From Fibrobacter sp. UWB2 (lineage in GTDB: Bacteria; Fibrobacterota; Fibrobacteria; Fibrobacterales; Fibrobacteraceae): a stretch of 64,000 bases of DNA. Below are positions 13,695 to 21,477 of the stretch, one piece after another. Position numbers and translations under genes: made by a program. A model generated the notes under the pieces. The model saw nothing but the letters and a program-made list of their open reading frames with translations, ran no database searches and was not told where the DNA came from. The stretch covers positions 682,001 to 746,000 of the forward strand of contig NZ_MWQK01000001.1 in the NCBI RefSeq assembly GCF_002210425.1, given 5' to 3'. Within the stretch, counting starts at the first letter, position 1. The number at the start of each line of letters is the position of its first letter.

Positions 13695-14678
13695 TTACTG
13701 TTCGTTTCCTTTTTTGTTGATTATCCCGGCAAGGCTCATGTCGTCCTTGCTGCCGTGCAAGCTCATATCGCTGAAGCCTTCGTCCATACGGGCGACCGCC
13801 TGCTCTTTACCGATATCCAGATACATTTGCAAAAGCCGCATATAGAACCGGTTCAGACATTCAGGAGCTACATCGTAATCGCCTACAGAATCCTCGATTC
13901 CATCGCTACACGCAAACACCGCAAACGGGAAATGCCCTGTACCGTCAAATGCGTAGCGGAACGAGTCCGCGGGATTCTTATCGCAAAGCGATGTCGTGTA
14001 GTTCAAGAAACACGTTGAATCCCACGGCACTGGCGGAGTCCAGTTTTCATAAGGCTCGGCGCTATCGTTCAAGCAAAGCAGTCTGCCATCGCCCACGTGA
14101 ATCGCAAGCCAGCCCCACCGCGTCTGCACATAAGCCATCAGCGTCGAGCCATAAGCCTTCACCAAGTCGTTTTTGCCCAAGAGTTCCTTCTCAGCATCGG
14201 TCAGCGGGTTTTCTTGGGCGTCCTGCTGGATGGCGGCAACCCACTTTTCGCAAATTCGACGGCACACGTCGCGGATTAGATTTTCTTGCGGCTGGATATT
14301 CCCAATCTGTTGCTGATACAGCATTGCTTGCTCTTCGCGAAGCTTCGCTGTTTCGGATTTTTCCTCCGATTTTTCAGACCAACAGGAATCCCCCACATCC
14401 GTGCGGGCTGTCACCGCCCCCGTCCGATTTCCAAGGAACTTGCGGGCATCTTCGGATTGCATAAACTGCATAAGTTCATCCTTTGCAATTCCTGCCGCAA
14501 GCCTTGCCCCAACATCACTCCGGACGTAAGACGATGAACCATGCCCATCGCATACCACGATCAACTGGATTTCGCCATCATTATATTCTAGCGAGAAATC
14601 CTGGCACGGGATATTTGCAGGCAAATGCTTCGCCCCGACTTTGCTCACCGCAAACGTTTCAGCATTTTGCATACACAT
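13695..14678 (-). CDS. PP2C-like Ser/Thr phosphatase (TerY-P triad)
   Basis: 327 residues from the ATG at 14678, preceded by GGGAG at 6-base spacing. The open frame reaches 14801 but would overlap the vWA gene by over 100 bases. PP2C motifs are visible: the metal site VVCDGHGSSSYV near residue 45, IHVGDGRLLCL in the middle, and FACSDGIEDSVGDYD toward the C-terminus. An insert of variable sequence separates the first and second motifs. It should reverse phosphorylation by the kinase encoded upstream in the same operon. Confidence 0.85.
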   Translation of the reverse strand: MCMQNAETFAVSKVGAKHLPANIPCQDFSLEYNDGEIQLIVVCDGHGSSSYVRSDVGARLAAGIAKDELMQFMQSEDARKFLGNRTGAVTARTDVGDSCWSEKSEEKSETAKLREEQAMLYQQQIGNIQPQENLIRDVCRRICEKWVAAIQQDAQENPLTDAEKELLGKNDLVKAYGSTLMAYVQTRWGWLAIHVGDGRLLCLNDSAEPYENWTPPVPWDSTCFLNYTTSLCDKNPADSFRYAFDGTGHFPFAVFACSDGIEDSVGDYDVAPECLNRFYMRLLQMYLDIGKEQAVARMDEGFSDMSLHGSKDDMSLAGIINKKGNEQ

Positions 14679-14688
14679 TTCAGACTCC

Positions 14689-15459
14689 CTAGTTCCAGCC
14701 GGACCAGTCATTGGAACCGGAATTGGCCGTACTTGAACCCACATCGACTCCTGAAAGCGATGCATCGTTTGCAACCGTATTCGAAATTGACTGTGCGACA
14801 AGCTGGTTCTGCGTTACCATTGCGGCGCCGACAGATGCACTTTGGCTTGCCACCGTTGTCGCAGACACGCTGACCGTATGAATCATCTTCTTGAGCTGAT
14901 CCACATTGTGAACCGTGATGACCGATTCCGAACTGCCCGTAAATTCCCGGAGCACATCATTATTGGCGTCGTCACCGATGGCGATAGCCACCTTCACACC
15001 AGCCTTGAACCAGCGATTCCCCTTGAGCTTTTCCAACTTACGGACATAGCCATCCGTCGGAGCGCCGTCCGAAAGGAGGACAATGGCAGGTGCGCGGCAC
15101 CCTGTTTTTTCGCCCATAAATCCATTAGACCTGGAAAGTTTAGCGTCCAATTCTGCACAGGCACTACCAAACGATGTCGTACCACTTGCACTCAAATCCT
15201 GCCACTGGAACTTTTCGGCTTCAATCGGCTGTTCGTACATCCAGTTGACAGCGCTACTGAACTCAAGCACGGCAATCTTGATTTGCGAATCGCCGCAATT
15301 CTTGGAGATGTCGCCCACATCGTCAAGAGCGTCACGAACCGCCGTATTGAGCGATGCAATCTTTGAACCGGACATACTGCCCGACGTATCCACCATAAAA
15401 ATCAGATGCGTGACACGACGCGGGATCGGTTCCAACGCAAACGGGTCTTTTGTAGCCAT
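14689..15459 (-). CDS. TerY-type von Willebrand factor A protein
   Basis: 256 residues with a complete MIDAS: DTSGSMSG near residue 24, the Thr in SGTTSFGSA near residue 92, and the Asp in LLSDGAPTDG near residue 130. The C-terminal 60 residues are Ser/Ala/Asn-rich and end in NDWSGWN. This is the architecture of TerY proteins of tellurite-resistance-like stress systems. AAAGGAG precedes the ATG. It lies between the kinase and the phosphatase, the usual TerY-P triad arrangement. Confidence 0.85.
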   Translation of the reverse strand: MATKDPFALEPIPRRVTHLIFMVDTSGSMSGSKIASLNTAVRDALDDVGDISKNCGDSQIKIAVLEFSSAVNWMYEQPIEAEKFQWQDLSASGTTSFGSACAELDAKLSRSNGFMGEKTGCRAPAIVLLSDGAPTDGYVRKLEKLKGNRWFKAGVKVAIAIGDDANNDVLREFTGSSESVITVHNVDQLKKMIHTVSVSATTVASQSASVGAAMVTQNQLVAQSISNTVANDASLSGVDVGSSTANSGSNDWSGWN

Positions 15460-15473
15460 ATTCTATTCTCCTT

Positions 15474-16760
15474 TTATTCAATAACGGCAGTTTCGCCTTG
15501 ATTTCCAAACTTGATCTTGTAACCTTTGCGGGCAGGCATGCCCTGACCATCCGCAACGACTCGCTGAGTGCCGTCCAAACACGTCACCGTCCAGGATTCG
15601 CCAGAATTATTGCAAAGCCCCACCTCATTGTTCTTGATGACGGTTCTGCCAACGACCTTGTCGTAATCGGTCGAGCCGTGGACTAGACATTCATGGAGCT
15701 TCTGCTCCATCATCAGCGGAATTTTAAACTTGCCTACGCGCAACATTCTATAATCTCCAAATGACTTATCGCAGTAAGCACACTTTTTGTCAACACAATC
15801 CGGGTCCGCAAATGAAAATTTTCCGCATTTCGGGCATTTGACAAAATCCGCACGCACCTGCAGCAAAATATCGCGCCATTCCTTATCCTTCACGCGGAGG
15901 TCTCCGTTTTGCAGAGCAGCCTTGCTGAACGTCTTGCAGAAAGCATCGCGCAACACCTTCGGATAGATATCCCAACGGCGCATCACATTCTTATGCAGGC
16001 TCGGATCCGGCGCATTGCTCTTGTCGTTTGGATCCATAATAAATACGGCGTTATACCCCAAAAGTTGCCTTGCCATTTCCGGGTCGTTATCACACGGGCA
16101 AGAGAGATAACGCCTGCCTTCAAACGGACGGTTCATATAAATCAAAATGAAAAGGCAAACCGCAAGCGAATGGTAATCCGTCACTTTGCGCGGTCGGGAC
16201 TGTCCTTCGACAATTTCGGGTGCCATATACCCCGCCTTGCCAAGAATGCCGAGGTCGTCGGTGCCATCGGGAGCCACGTTATCGTTATCGCAAATTAGCA
16301 CATCACCCGTTTTGGGGTTAATAAAGAAGTTGCCATCGTTCATGTCCTGGTAGCTATAACCGTCGCGATGCAGGTCCAAAAATGCCTTCACGAGTTGCAT
16401 ACAGGCGTTCAGCTGGGCATTCACATCGGCAAAACGAGCGGTCACCAAAATGAACTTGCTCATGTCCACATAGCCTGCGGGGCGGATTTTCATCAAATAG
16501 CCAAAACCACCATTGGGGTCTTCGGCGACAGCCATCGGCCAAATAAAGTGTTCGTTCGGCGTCTGGCGATTCGCATTGCGCTTCAGATTTTCACGGAAAC
16601 GCTCACTCACCTTTTGCGTGTACCATTTTAACGCATACTCACTACCATTATAATTGACAGCGTAAACGATTCCCTGACCGCCGCGCCCCAATTCACGGAC
16701 AACTTGACAAGTGTCACCGCCAGCGAGCGCGACCACATCCCCTTTTTTCAATTCAGACAT
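15474..16760 (-). CDS. Ser/Thr protein kinase with C-terminal zinc ribbon (TerY-P triad)
   Basis: 428 residues from the ATG at 16760, which has GGGAGG four bases upstream; the open frame begins 19 codons earlier. Motifs: glycine loop LGRGGQGIVY, VAIK-type Lys in YALKWY, catalytic loop YQDMNDGNFF (replacing HRDLKPxN) and metal loop ICDNDNV in place of DFG. A four-Cys ribbon follows (CPKCG...CAYC). The last 60 residues form a beta-rich tail (WTVTCLDGTQRVV, GYKIKFGN) typical of the kinase in TerY-P triads. First gene of a four-gene operon. Confidence 0.87.
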   Translation of the reverse strand: MSELKKGDVVALAGGDTCQVVRELGRGGQGIVYAVNYNGSEYALKWYTQKVSERFRENLKRNANRQTPNEHFIWPMAVAEDPNGGFGYLMKIRPAGYVDMSKFILVTARFADVNAQLNACMQLVKAFLDLHRDGYSYQDMNDGNFFINPKTGDVLICDNDNVAPDGTDDLGILGKAGYMAPEIVEGQSRPRKVTDYHSLAVCLFILIYMNRPFEGRRYLSCPCDNDPEMARQLLGYNAVFIMDPNDKSNAPDPSLHKNVMRRWDIYPKVLRDAFCKTFSKAALQNGDLRVKDKEWRDILLQVRADFVKCPKCGKFSFADPDCVDKKCAYCDKSFGDYRMLRVGKFKIPLMMEQKLHECLVHGSTDYDKVVGRTVIKNNEVGLCNNSGESWTVTCLDGTQRVVADGQGMPARKGYKIKFGNQGETAVIE

Positions 16761-16788
16761 AAAGCCTCCCAAAAATTTCTTCATCATT

Positions 16789-16817
16789 TCTATCGATTCG
16801 AGGGGGTAAAATGTCAA
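16789..16817 (-). promoter_or_regulatory. possible promoter of the kinase operon
   Basis: TTGACA at 16817-16812 on the minus strand, then 17-18 bases to GATAGA/ATAGAA. The -35 is perfect but the -10 is weak. Confidence 0.4.
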
Positions 16818-16839
16818 GTGTTTTTCAAGAAATAATAGG

Positions 16840-16945
16840 TCCTTCCGCCTTCGGCGTCAGGATGACGAGATGCGGGTGTCAGGATGACGAGAGGCGGAGC
16901 CTCTGGATGACGAGAAGCGAGTGTCAAGATGACGCGAAACGCGAG
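16840..16945. repeat. cluster of short palindromic intergenic repeats
   Basis: Four degenerate units share GGATGACGAGA or AAGATGACGCGA, each next to a small GC-rich palindrome such as CCGCCTTCGGCG and GGCGGAGCCTC. They fill the gap between the kinase operon and the trp promoter. Confidence 0.6.
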
Positions 16946-16981
16946 TTTTTAAAATTTTTCAAGAATTTTTAGAACTACCCC

Positions 16982-17010
16982 TTGCCATGTGCAATTTGGA
17001 TTGATATTTT
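16982..17010 (+). promoter_or_regulatory. trp operon promoter
   Basis: TTGCCA (16982-16987), 17-base spacer, TATTTT (17005-17010). The predicted start is at or next to A17017, the first base of the leader-peptide ATG. Confidence 0.6.
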
Positions 17011-17016
17011 TGTGTC

Positions 17017-17073
17017 ATGATGAATTTCGTAACAAGTGCAACTATGAACCGTCGTTGGTGGCGCGGACTCTAA
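17017..17073 (+). CDS. trpL: trp leader peptide with tandem Trp codons
   Basis: An 18-codon frame (or 9 codons from the internal ATG at 17044) encoding ...MNRRWWRGL and then TAA. The adjacent Trp codons are at 17056-17061. No Shine-Dalgarno precedes either ATG; from the promoter position the longer form would start on a leaderless RNA. It precedes alternative RNA helices and a terminator, the classical layout for ribosome-mediated attenuation. Confidence 0.75.
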   Translation: MMNFVTSATMNRRWWRGL

Positions 17074-17151
17074 CATAGAGCCCGGTATTTGTTACAAATC
17101 ACCCAAGATTTTTAGGCAAAGGCTTCCGGACTCACGGAGGCCTTCCTTTTT
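17074..17151 (+). promoter_or_regulatory. trp attenuator: antiterminator and terminator
   Basis: The terminator is AAGGCTTCCG (17119-17128), loop, CGGAGGCCTT (17135-17144), then TTTTT. GAGCCCGG (17078-17085) can instead pair with CCGGACTC (17126-17133), which breaks the terminator. GGACTCT at the end of the leader peptide can pair with AGAGCCC to sequester that antiterminator arm. A ribosome stalled on the Trp codons would free 17078-17085. Confidence 0.75.
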
Positions 17152-17226
17152 ACCGAAAATTGACGAAATCCTCCGGGAAATAAAGCCTTTGCAAAAGCAA
17201 ACGAGTTTTAAAACTAGAGGATTAAA

Positions 17227-18672
17227 ATGACTAAGATTACTCACATCACCGAACGCCCGGGTTACGCTCCGCGTACTGACAGCATTTACGTTGCACTCCC
17301 CGGTGAACGTTACACCCCGTTTTCACTCGCCAAGAAGCTCGGCGCAAAGGCCATCTTCGAATCGGCAAGCTTCGACCACGGTCGCAGCCGTTATTCGACC
17401 TTGATGGTGGACGAAGGGTTTCGCCTGCGCCAGAACGACAAGAACGTGAGCATTGTCGTGGACGGCAAGGAAAGCGAATTTTTGGCTGAAGGTGATGGCG
17501 ATATTCTCGACGCCTTGCTCAAGATTTCTGCCGAAAATACGGTGCCGCCCAACCAAATTCCTATTCCGTCTTCGGGCGTGGGCTACCTCGGCTACGAATT
17601 CTGCGCCCGCTGCGATACGATCCGCCTTGCACCGCAAGTTGACGAACTCAACATCCCCGAAGCGGAATTTTTGGTCGGCCACATTTACATTGTGTTTGAC
17701 CACTTCACCGAAAAGCTTCACTTGTTCGCCCTGAACTACGAAGAACACCAGATTGACCTGAAAGCCGCAATTGAAAAGGTGAAAGCCCGCCTTGCAGACC
17801 TTGACTTTAGCTACCTCGCTCCGGAAAAGCAGTACAGCAAAGGCATTACCATGACCGACCTCGAACAGTCCCGCAAGGAATACGTGGAAAAGGTCGCCGC
17901 TTTGCAGAAGCACATCGTGGCAGGCAACATCGTTCAGGCTGTGCCATCCCGCCGCATCCAGTTCGCAAGCGATATCGAAGCCCTCGACATTTACCGCCGC
18001 CTCCGTACGGTGAACCCGTCTCCGTACATGTTCTTCTTGGATTACGGCACGCACCAGTTCATCGGCGCATCTCCGGAAAGCTTGATCCGCGTACGTGAAG
18101 GCATCGCCACCATCCACCCGATTGCAGGTACCCGCCGCCGCGGTAAGGACGACGCAGAAGACGAAGCATTGATGAAGAATTTGAAGGGCGATCCGAAGGA
18201 ACGCGCAGAACACTTGATGCTCGTAGACCTCGCCCGCAACGACCTCGGCCGCGTTTGCGATGCCGGTACGGTCGAAACGACCAAGTACATGGAATGCGAA
18301 AAGTTCAGCCACGTGATCCACTTGGTCTCTGACGTGCAAGGTAAAGTTTCCAAGAACAAGAAGGCAATTGAAGTGCTACGTTCCAGCTTCCCGGCAGGTA
18401 CGGTGAGCGGCGCTCCGAAAATCAGCGCCATTGAAATTCTTTCTGGTCTCGAAAAAATCAAGCGTCGCTTCTATGCTGGCGCCGTGGGTTACATTGAATC
18501 GGACGGAGACTTGGATTTCTGCATCGCTATCCGTTGCTGCTTAAAGCAGGGCAAGACCATCAGTCTGCAGGCCGGTGGTGGCATTGTCGCGGCCTCGAAC
18601 GCCGACCGCGAATTTGAAGAAACGAACGAAAAGCTCGGAGCAATCAGGGCTGTACTGGAGGGTGACAACTAG
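17227..18672 (+). CDS. trpE: anthranilate synthase component I
   Basis: 481 residues. It converts chorismate and ammonia to anthranilate with TrpG. The N-terminal feedback-site region is FESASFDHGRSRYS. Chorismate-binding motifs are NPSPYMFFLDYG, GASPESLIRV, IAGTRRRG, DLARNDLGRV and FPAGTVSGAPKI. Start supported by AGAGGAT upstream. It is expressed through the attenuator and followed by trpGD after 65 bases that hold a palindromic repeat. Confidence 0.95.
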   Translation: MTKITHITERPGYAPRTDSIYVALPGERYTPFSLAKKLGAKAIFESASFDHGRSRYSTLMVDEGFRLRQNDKNVSIVVDGKESEFLAEGDGDILDALLKISAENTVPPNQIPIPSSGVGYLGYEFCARCDTIRLAPQVDELNIPEAEFLVGHIYIVFDHFTEKLHLFALNYEEHQIDLKAAIEKVKARLADLDFSYLAPEKQYSKGITMTDLEQSRKEYVEKVAALQKHIVAGNIVQAVPSRRIQFASDIEALDIYRRLRTVNPSPYMFFLDYGTHQFIGASPESLIRVREGIATIHPIAGTRRRGKDDAEDEALMKNLKGDPKERAEHLMLVDLARNDLGRVCDAGTVETTKYMECEKFSHVIHLVSDVQGKVSKNKKAIEVLRSSFPAGTVSGAPKISAIEILSGLEKIKRRFYAGAVGYIESDGDLDFCIAIRCCLKQGKTISLQAGGGIVAASNADREFEETNEKLGAIRAVLEGDN

Positions 18673-18702
18673 ATTGCTTCGGCTTTCAGCCTCGCAATGA
18701 CG
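18672..18702 (+). repeat. palindromic intergenic repeat between trpE and trpGD
   Basis: GATTGC, inner stem GGCT/AGCC, then GCAATGACG. It begins at the last base of the trpE stop codon. Same outer arms as the copy inside aprA. Confidence 0.7.
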
Positions 18703-18737
18703 AAACACCCCAAAACTTTAAAAAAGAGATTACAACC

Positions 18738-20333
18738 ATGATTATCATTATTGACAACTACGATTCTTTTACTTATAACGTTTATCAGGCTTTGGCCAAG
18801 ATTACCACCGAAGAAATCCGCGTGCTCCGTAGCCGCGAATGCACCATTGCAGACATTGAAAAGTTGAACCCGAGCCGCCTCATTGTGAGCCCGGGCCCGG
18901 GCCGCCCCGAAGATGCCGGCATTTCCGTAGAAGCCATTAAGCACTTTGCAGGCAAGCTCCCGATTTTGGGCGTGTGCCTCGGCCACCAGGCTATCGGTTA
19001 CGCCTTTGGCGCAAAGATTGTTCAAGCCAAGTTCATCAAGCACGGCATCGCCGAAGAAATCGACCTCGACGGCAAGGGACTTTTCCGCACCATCGGCAAG
19101 AAGAACATCTTTACGCGTTACCACAGCTTGGTCATCGACGAATCTACGCTCCCGGGCGATTTCGAAGTGACCGCCCGCGCAACAGACGGCGACATCATGG
19201 GCATTCGCCACAAGACGCTCCCCATTGAAGGCGTGCAGTTCCACCCGGAATCCATCGCTAGCGGCCGCGCCGACGAATTCTTCAAGGCTTTCCTCAACTA
19301 CCGTCGCGAACCGCTCGATATCCGCGGAATCCTGAACACGCTTACTGCAGGCAAGGATTTGACTCGCGAAACCGCCGAAATGTTCATGGAAGACTTGACG
19401 GACGGTATCATGGACGAACGCCAGATGGCAGCAATCCTTACCGCACTTTCCAGCAAGGGCCCCGTGACCGAAGAAATTGCAGGCTGCGCCAAGGTTTTGA
19501 GTAGCAAGAAGCGCAAGTTCCCGTACAGCGGCGACGAACTCACAGACATCGTGGGTACCGGTGGCGACGGCAAGGGAAGCTTCAACGTGAGCTCTCTCTC
19601 CGGCCTTATCGCAGCAAGCTGTGGCGCCAAGATCGCCAAGCACGGCAATCGCGCGGTTTCGAGCAAGTCCGGTGCCGCTGACTTCTATACCGCAGCCGGC
19701 TTCAAGCTCGACATGACTCCGGAAAAAGCAGCAAGCGTCATCGACAAGACGAACTTCGTGTTCCTCATGGCTCCGGTTTACCACAGCGCTATGCGTTTTG
19801 CAGGCCCGGTTCGTGGCGCACTCGGCGTGAAGACCATCATGAATTTGCTCGGCCCCCTCACGAACCCGGCCGAAGCCAAGTACCTCATGCTCGGCGTTTA
19901 CAGCAAGTCGATTCTCGAACCGTTCACGAAGGCTGCAAAGACCCTCGGTGCCAAGCGCGTGATGGTCGCTATCTCTGATGACGGCTACGACGAAATCTCT
20001 CCGTGCGTCCCGACGACCATTGCCGAAATCTTGGAAGACGGCGAGTATCGCGAATACCGCATTGACCCGAAGGAATTCGGCGTCCCGGCTGTGGACCCGG
20101 AAGACCTCGCAGGCGGTACGGGCGTGGACAATTTCAACCTCGCTCTCGACGTGCTGAACGGCAAAGGCCGTCCGGGCATCAAGTACGCTTGCGCATTGAA
20201 CGCCGGCGCCGCTCTCTACATCAGCAAGAAGGCAGCCAGCATCAAGGAAGGCTTCGACAAGGCGATTAAGGCTATGGAAGACGGCTCTGTGCTGAAGAAG
20301 ATCGAAGAAGTCAAAGTCGCTACAAACGCGTAA
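18738..20333 (+). CDS. trpGD: fused anthranilate synthase amidotransferase and anthranilate phosphoribosyltransferase
   Basis: 531 residues. Residues about 1-190 are a class I glutamine amidotransferase (DNYDSFTYN, nucleophile motif GVCLGHQAIGYAFG, catalytic His/Glu in FHPESI). Residues about 195-531 are TrpD with the PRPP loop GTGGDGKGSFNVS, KHGNRAVSSKSGAADF and NLLGPLTNP. The protein supplies ammonia to TrpE and then adds phosphoribose to anthranilate. TrpG-TrpD fusions are known in enterobacteria. No trpC, trpF, trpB or trpA follow, so the rest of the pathway is elsewhere. Confidence 0.95.
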   Translation: MIIIIDNYDSFTYNVYQALAKITTEEIRVLRSRECTIADIEKLNPSRLIVSPGPGRPEDAGISVEAIKHFAGKLPILGVCLGHQAIGYAFGAKIVQAKFIKHGIAEEIDLDGKGLFRTIGKKNIFTRYHSLVIDESTLPGDFEVTARATDGDIMGIRHKTLPIEGVQFHPESIASGRADEFFKAFLNYRREPLDIRGILNTLTAGKDLTRETAEMFMEDLTDGIMDERQMAAILTALSSKGPVTEEIAGCAKVLSSKKRKFPYSGDELTDIVGTGGDGKGSFNVSSLSGLIAASCGAKIAKHGNRAVSSKSGAADFYTAAGFKLDMTPEKAASVIDKTNFVFLMAPVYHSAMRFAGPVRGALGVKTIMNLLGPLTNPAEAKYLMLGVYSKSILEPFTKAAKTLGAKRVMVAISDDGYDEISPCVPTTIAEILEDGEYREYRIDPKEFGVPAVDPEDLAGGTGVDNFNLALDVLNGKGRPGIKYACALNAGAALYISKKAASIKEGFDKAIKAMEDGSVLKKIEEVKVATNA

Positions 20334-20391
20334 TGAGGTCCGCCGCGCTTGCTACCTTTGGGTACGAGCGCAGGCAACGTCCTTTGTGATA

Positions 20392-20422
20392 AGCGCTCCG
20401 AGAAATCGGGGCTCTTTTTTTT
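20392..20422 (+). terminator. trp operon terminator
   Basis: GCGCTCCGA, GAAA loop, TCGGGGCTC followed by nine T residues. Confidence 0.75.
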
Positions 20423-20478
20423 TCAATAACACATTTTGACATTCATTTTTGTACCTTAAAATGCGTCGGATAAAATTA

Positions 20479-20548
20479 CTAATAAAATAATTCTATAAGT
20501 AGTGATATTTTTTTAGTATTGGACAAAGGGTTTTGAGTTCTCTATATT
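20479..20548 (+). promoter_or_regulatory. sulfur-regulon promoter 1 (sulfite reductase operon)
   Basis: Upstream box CTAATAAAATAATTCTATAA from 20479, then TTGGAC at 20519-20524, 18-base spacer, TATATT at 20543-20548. Drives the sulfite reductase and, by spacing, aprAB-cysDN. Confidence 0.75.
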
Positions 20549-20574
20549 TGTCTCTCAAAAATGGGAGACATTCT

Positions 20575-21435
20575 ATGGCAGTTGATTATTCTACTCTTAA
20601 AAAGGGCGGCTGGATGCGCCAGAAGCAGAAGAACAATTTCTCGTTGCGCGTTCGCGTTGTTGGTGGGAACCTCACAGCAACACAGCTTGCCAAAATCGCC
20701 GAAGTCGCTGAAAAATATGGCGAAGGTTACGCTCACCTAACTTCGAGACAGAGCGTCGAGATTCCGTTTATCAAGCTTGAAAATATTGACGATGTGAAAA
20801 ACGCACTTGCCGAGGGTGGTGTTGAACCAGGCGTTTGCGGGGCTCGCGTGCGTACCATTACGGCATGCCAGGGTGAAGCCGTTTGCCCGAGCGGTTGCAT
20901 TGATACTTATGCAATCGCGAAAGAGCTTGACGATCGTTACTTTGCACGAGAACTTCCGCACAAGTTCAAATTCGGTGTGACGGGTTGCCAAAACAACTGT
21001 CTCAAGGCCGAAGAAAACGACGTGGGCATCAAGGGCGCCATCAAGGTGGATTGGCTCGAAGACAAGTGCATCGGTTGCGGGCTTTGCGCAAAGGTTTGCC
21101 GCAAAGAGGCCATCAAGATCGAAAACAAGAAGGTCATTTTCGACAAGGAAAAATGCAATTACTGCGGCCGTTGCTACAAGTCCTGCCCCACTGACGCCTG
21201 GAGCCACATTCACGGCTACATCGTATCGTTTGGCGGGCTTTTCGGCAACAACATCAACAAGGGCGAAACGATTATTCCGTTTGTAGAAGACAAGCAGAAA
21301 CTCTTGGACATTTGCGATGCTGCGATTCAATTCTTTGCAGACAACGGAAAGAGCGGTGAACGTTTCAAGTACACGATCGACCGCGTCGGCCGCGATGTAT
21401 TCGCAAAGAAAATCCAGGACGTATACAACGGTTAA
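20575..21435 (+). CDS. small siroheme sulfite reductase with ferredoxin domain
   Basis: 286 residues from ATG 20575, preceded by GGGAG; the frame opens 14 codons earlier inside the predicted leader. It should reduce sulfite to sulfide. The siroheme-[4Fe-4S] ligands are C-x5-C in TACQGEAVCPSG and C-x3-C in GCQNNC. Between about residues 165 and 220 are two [4Fe-4S] ferredoxin motifs (CIGCGLCAKVC, CNYCGRCYKSC). It is much smaller than CysI and looks like AsrC/low-molecular-weight types. First gene of the sulfate-reduction operon. Confidence 0.85.
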   Translation: MAVDYSTLKKGGWMRQKQKNNFSLRVRVVGGNLTATQLAKIAEVAEKYGEGYAHLTSRQSVEIPFIKLENIDDVKNALAEGGVEPGVCGARVRTITACQGEAVCPSGCIDTYAIAKELDDRYFARELPHKFKFGVTGCQNNCLKAEENDVGIKGAIKVDWLEDKCIGCGLCAKVCRKEAIKIENKKVIFDKEKCNYCGRCYKSCPTDAWSHIHGYIVSFGGLFGNNINKGETIIPFVEDKQKLLDICDAAIQFFADNGKSGERFKYTIDRVGRDVFAKKIQDVYNG

Positions 21436-21477
21436 GCGTTGACATAACAAGCCAGTATTCTAGCCACTTATTAACAA

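Noticed and set aside
16840-16945. CRISPR-like repeats
   Set aside because: Units are degenerate, spacing is uneven, there are no unique spacers and no cas genes.
17323-18339. 338-codon frame antisense to trpE
   Set aside because: No start signal and complete overlap with a well-conserved gene.
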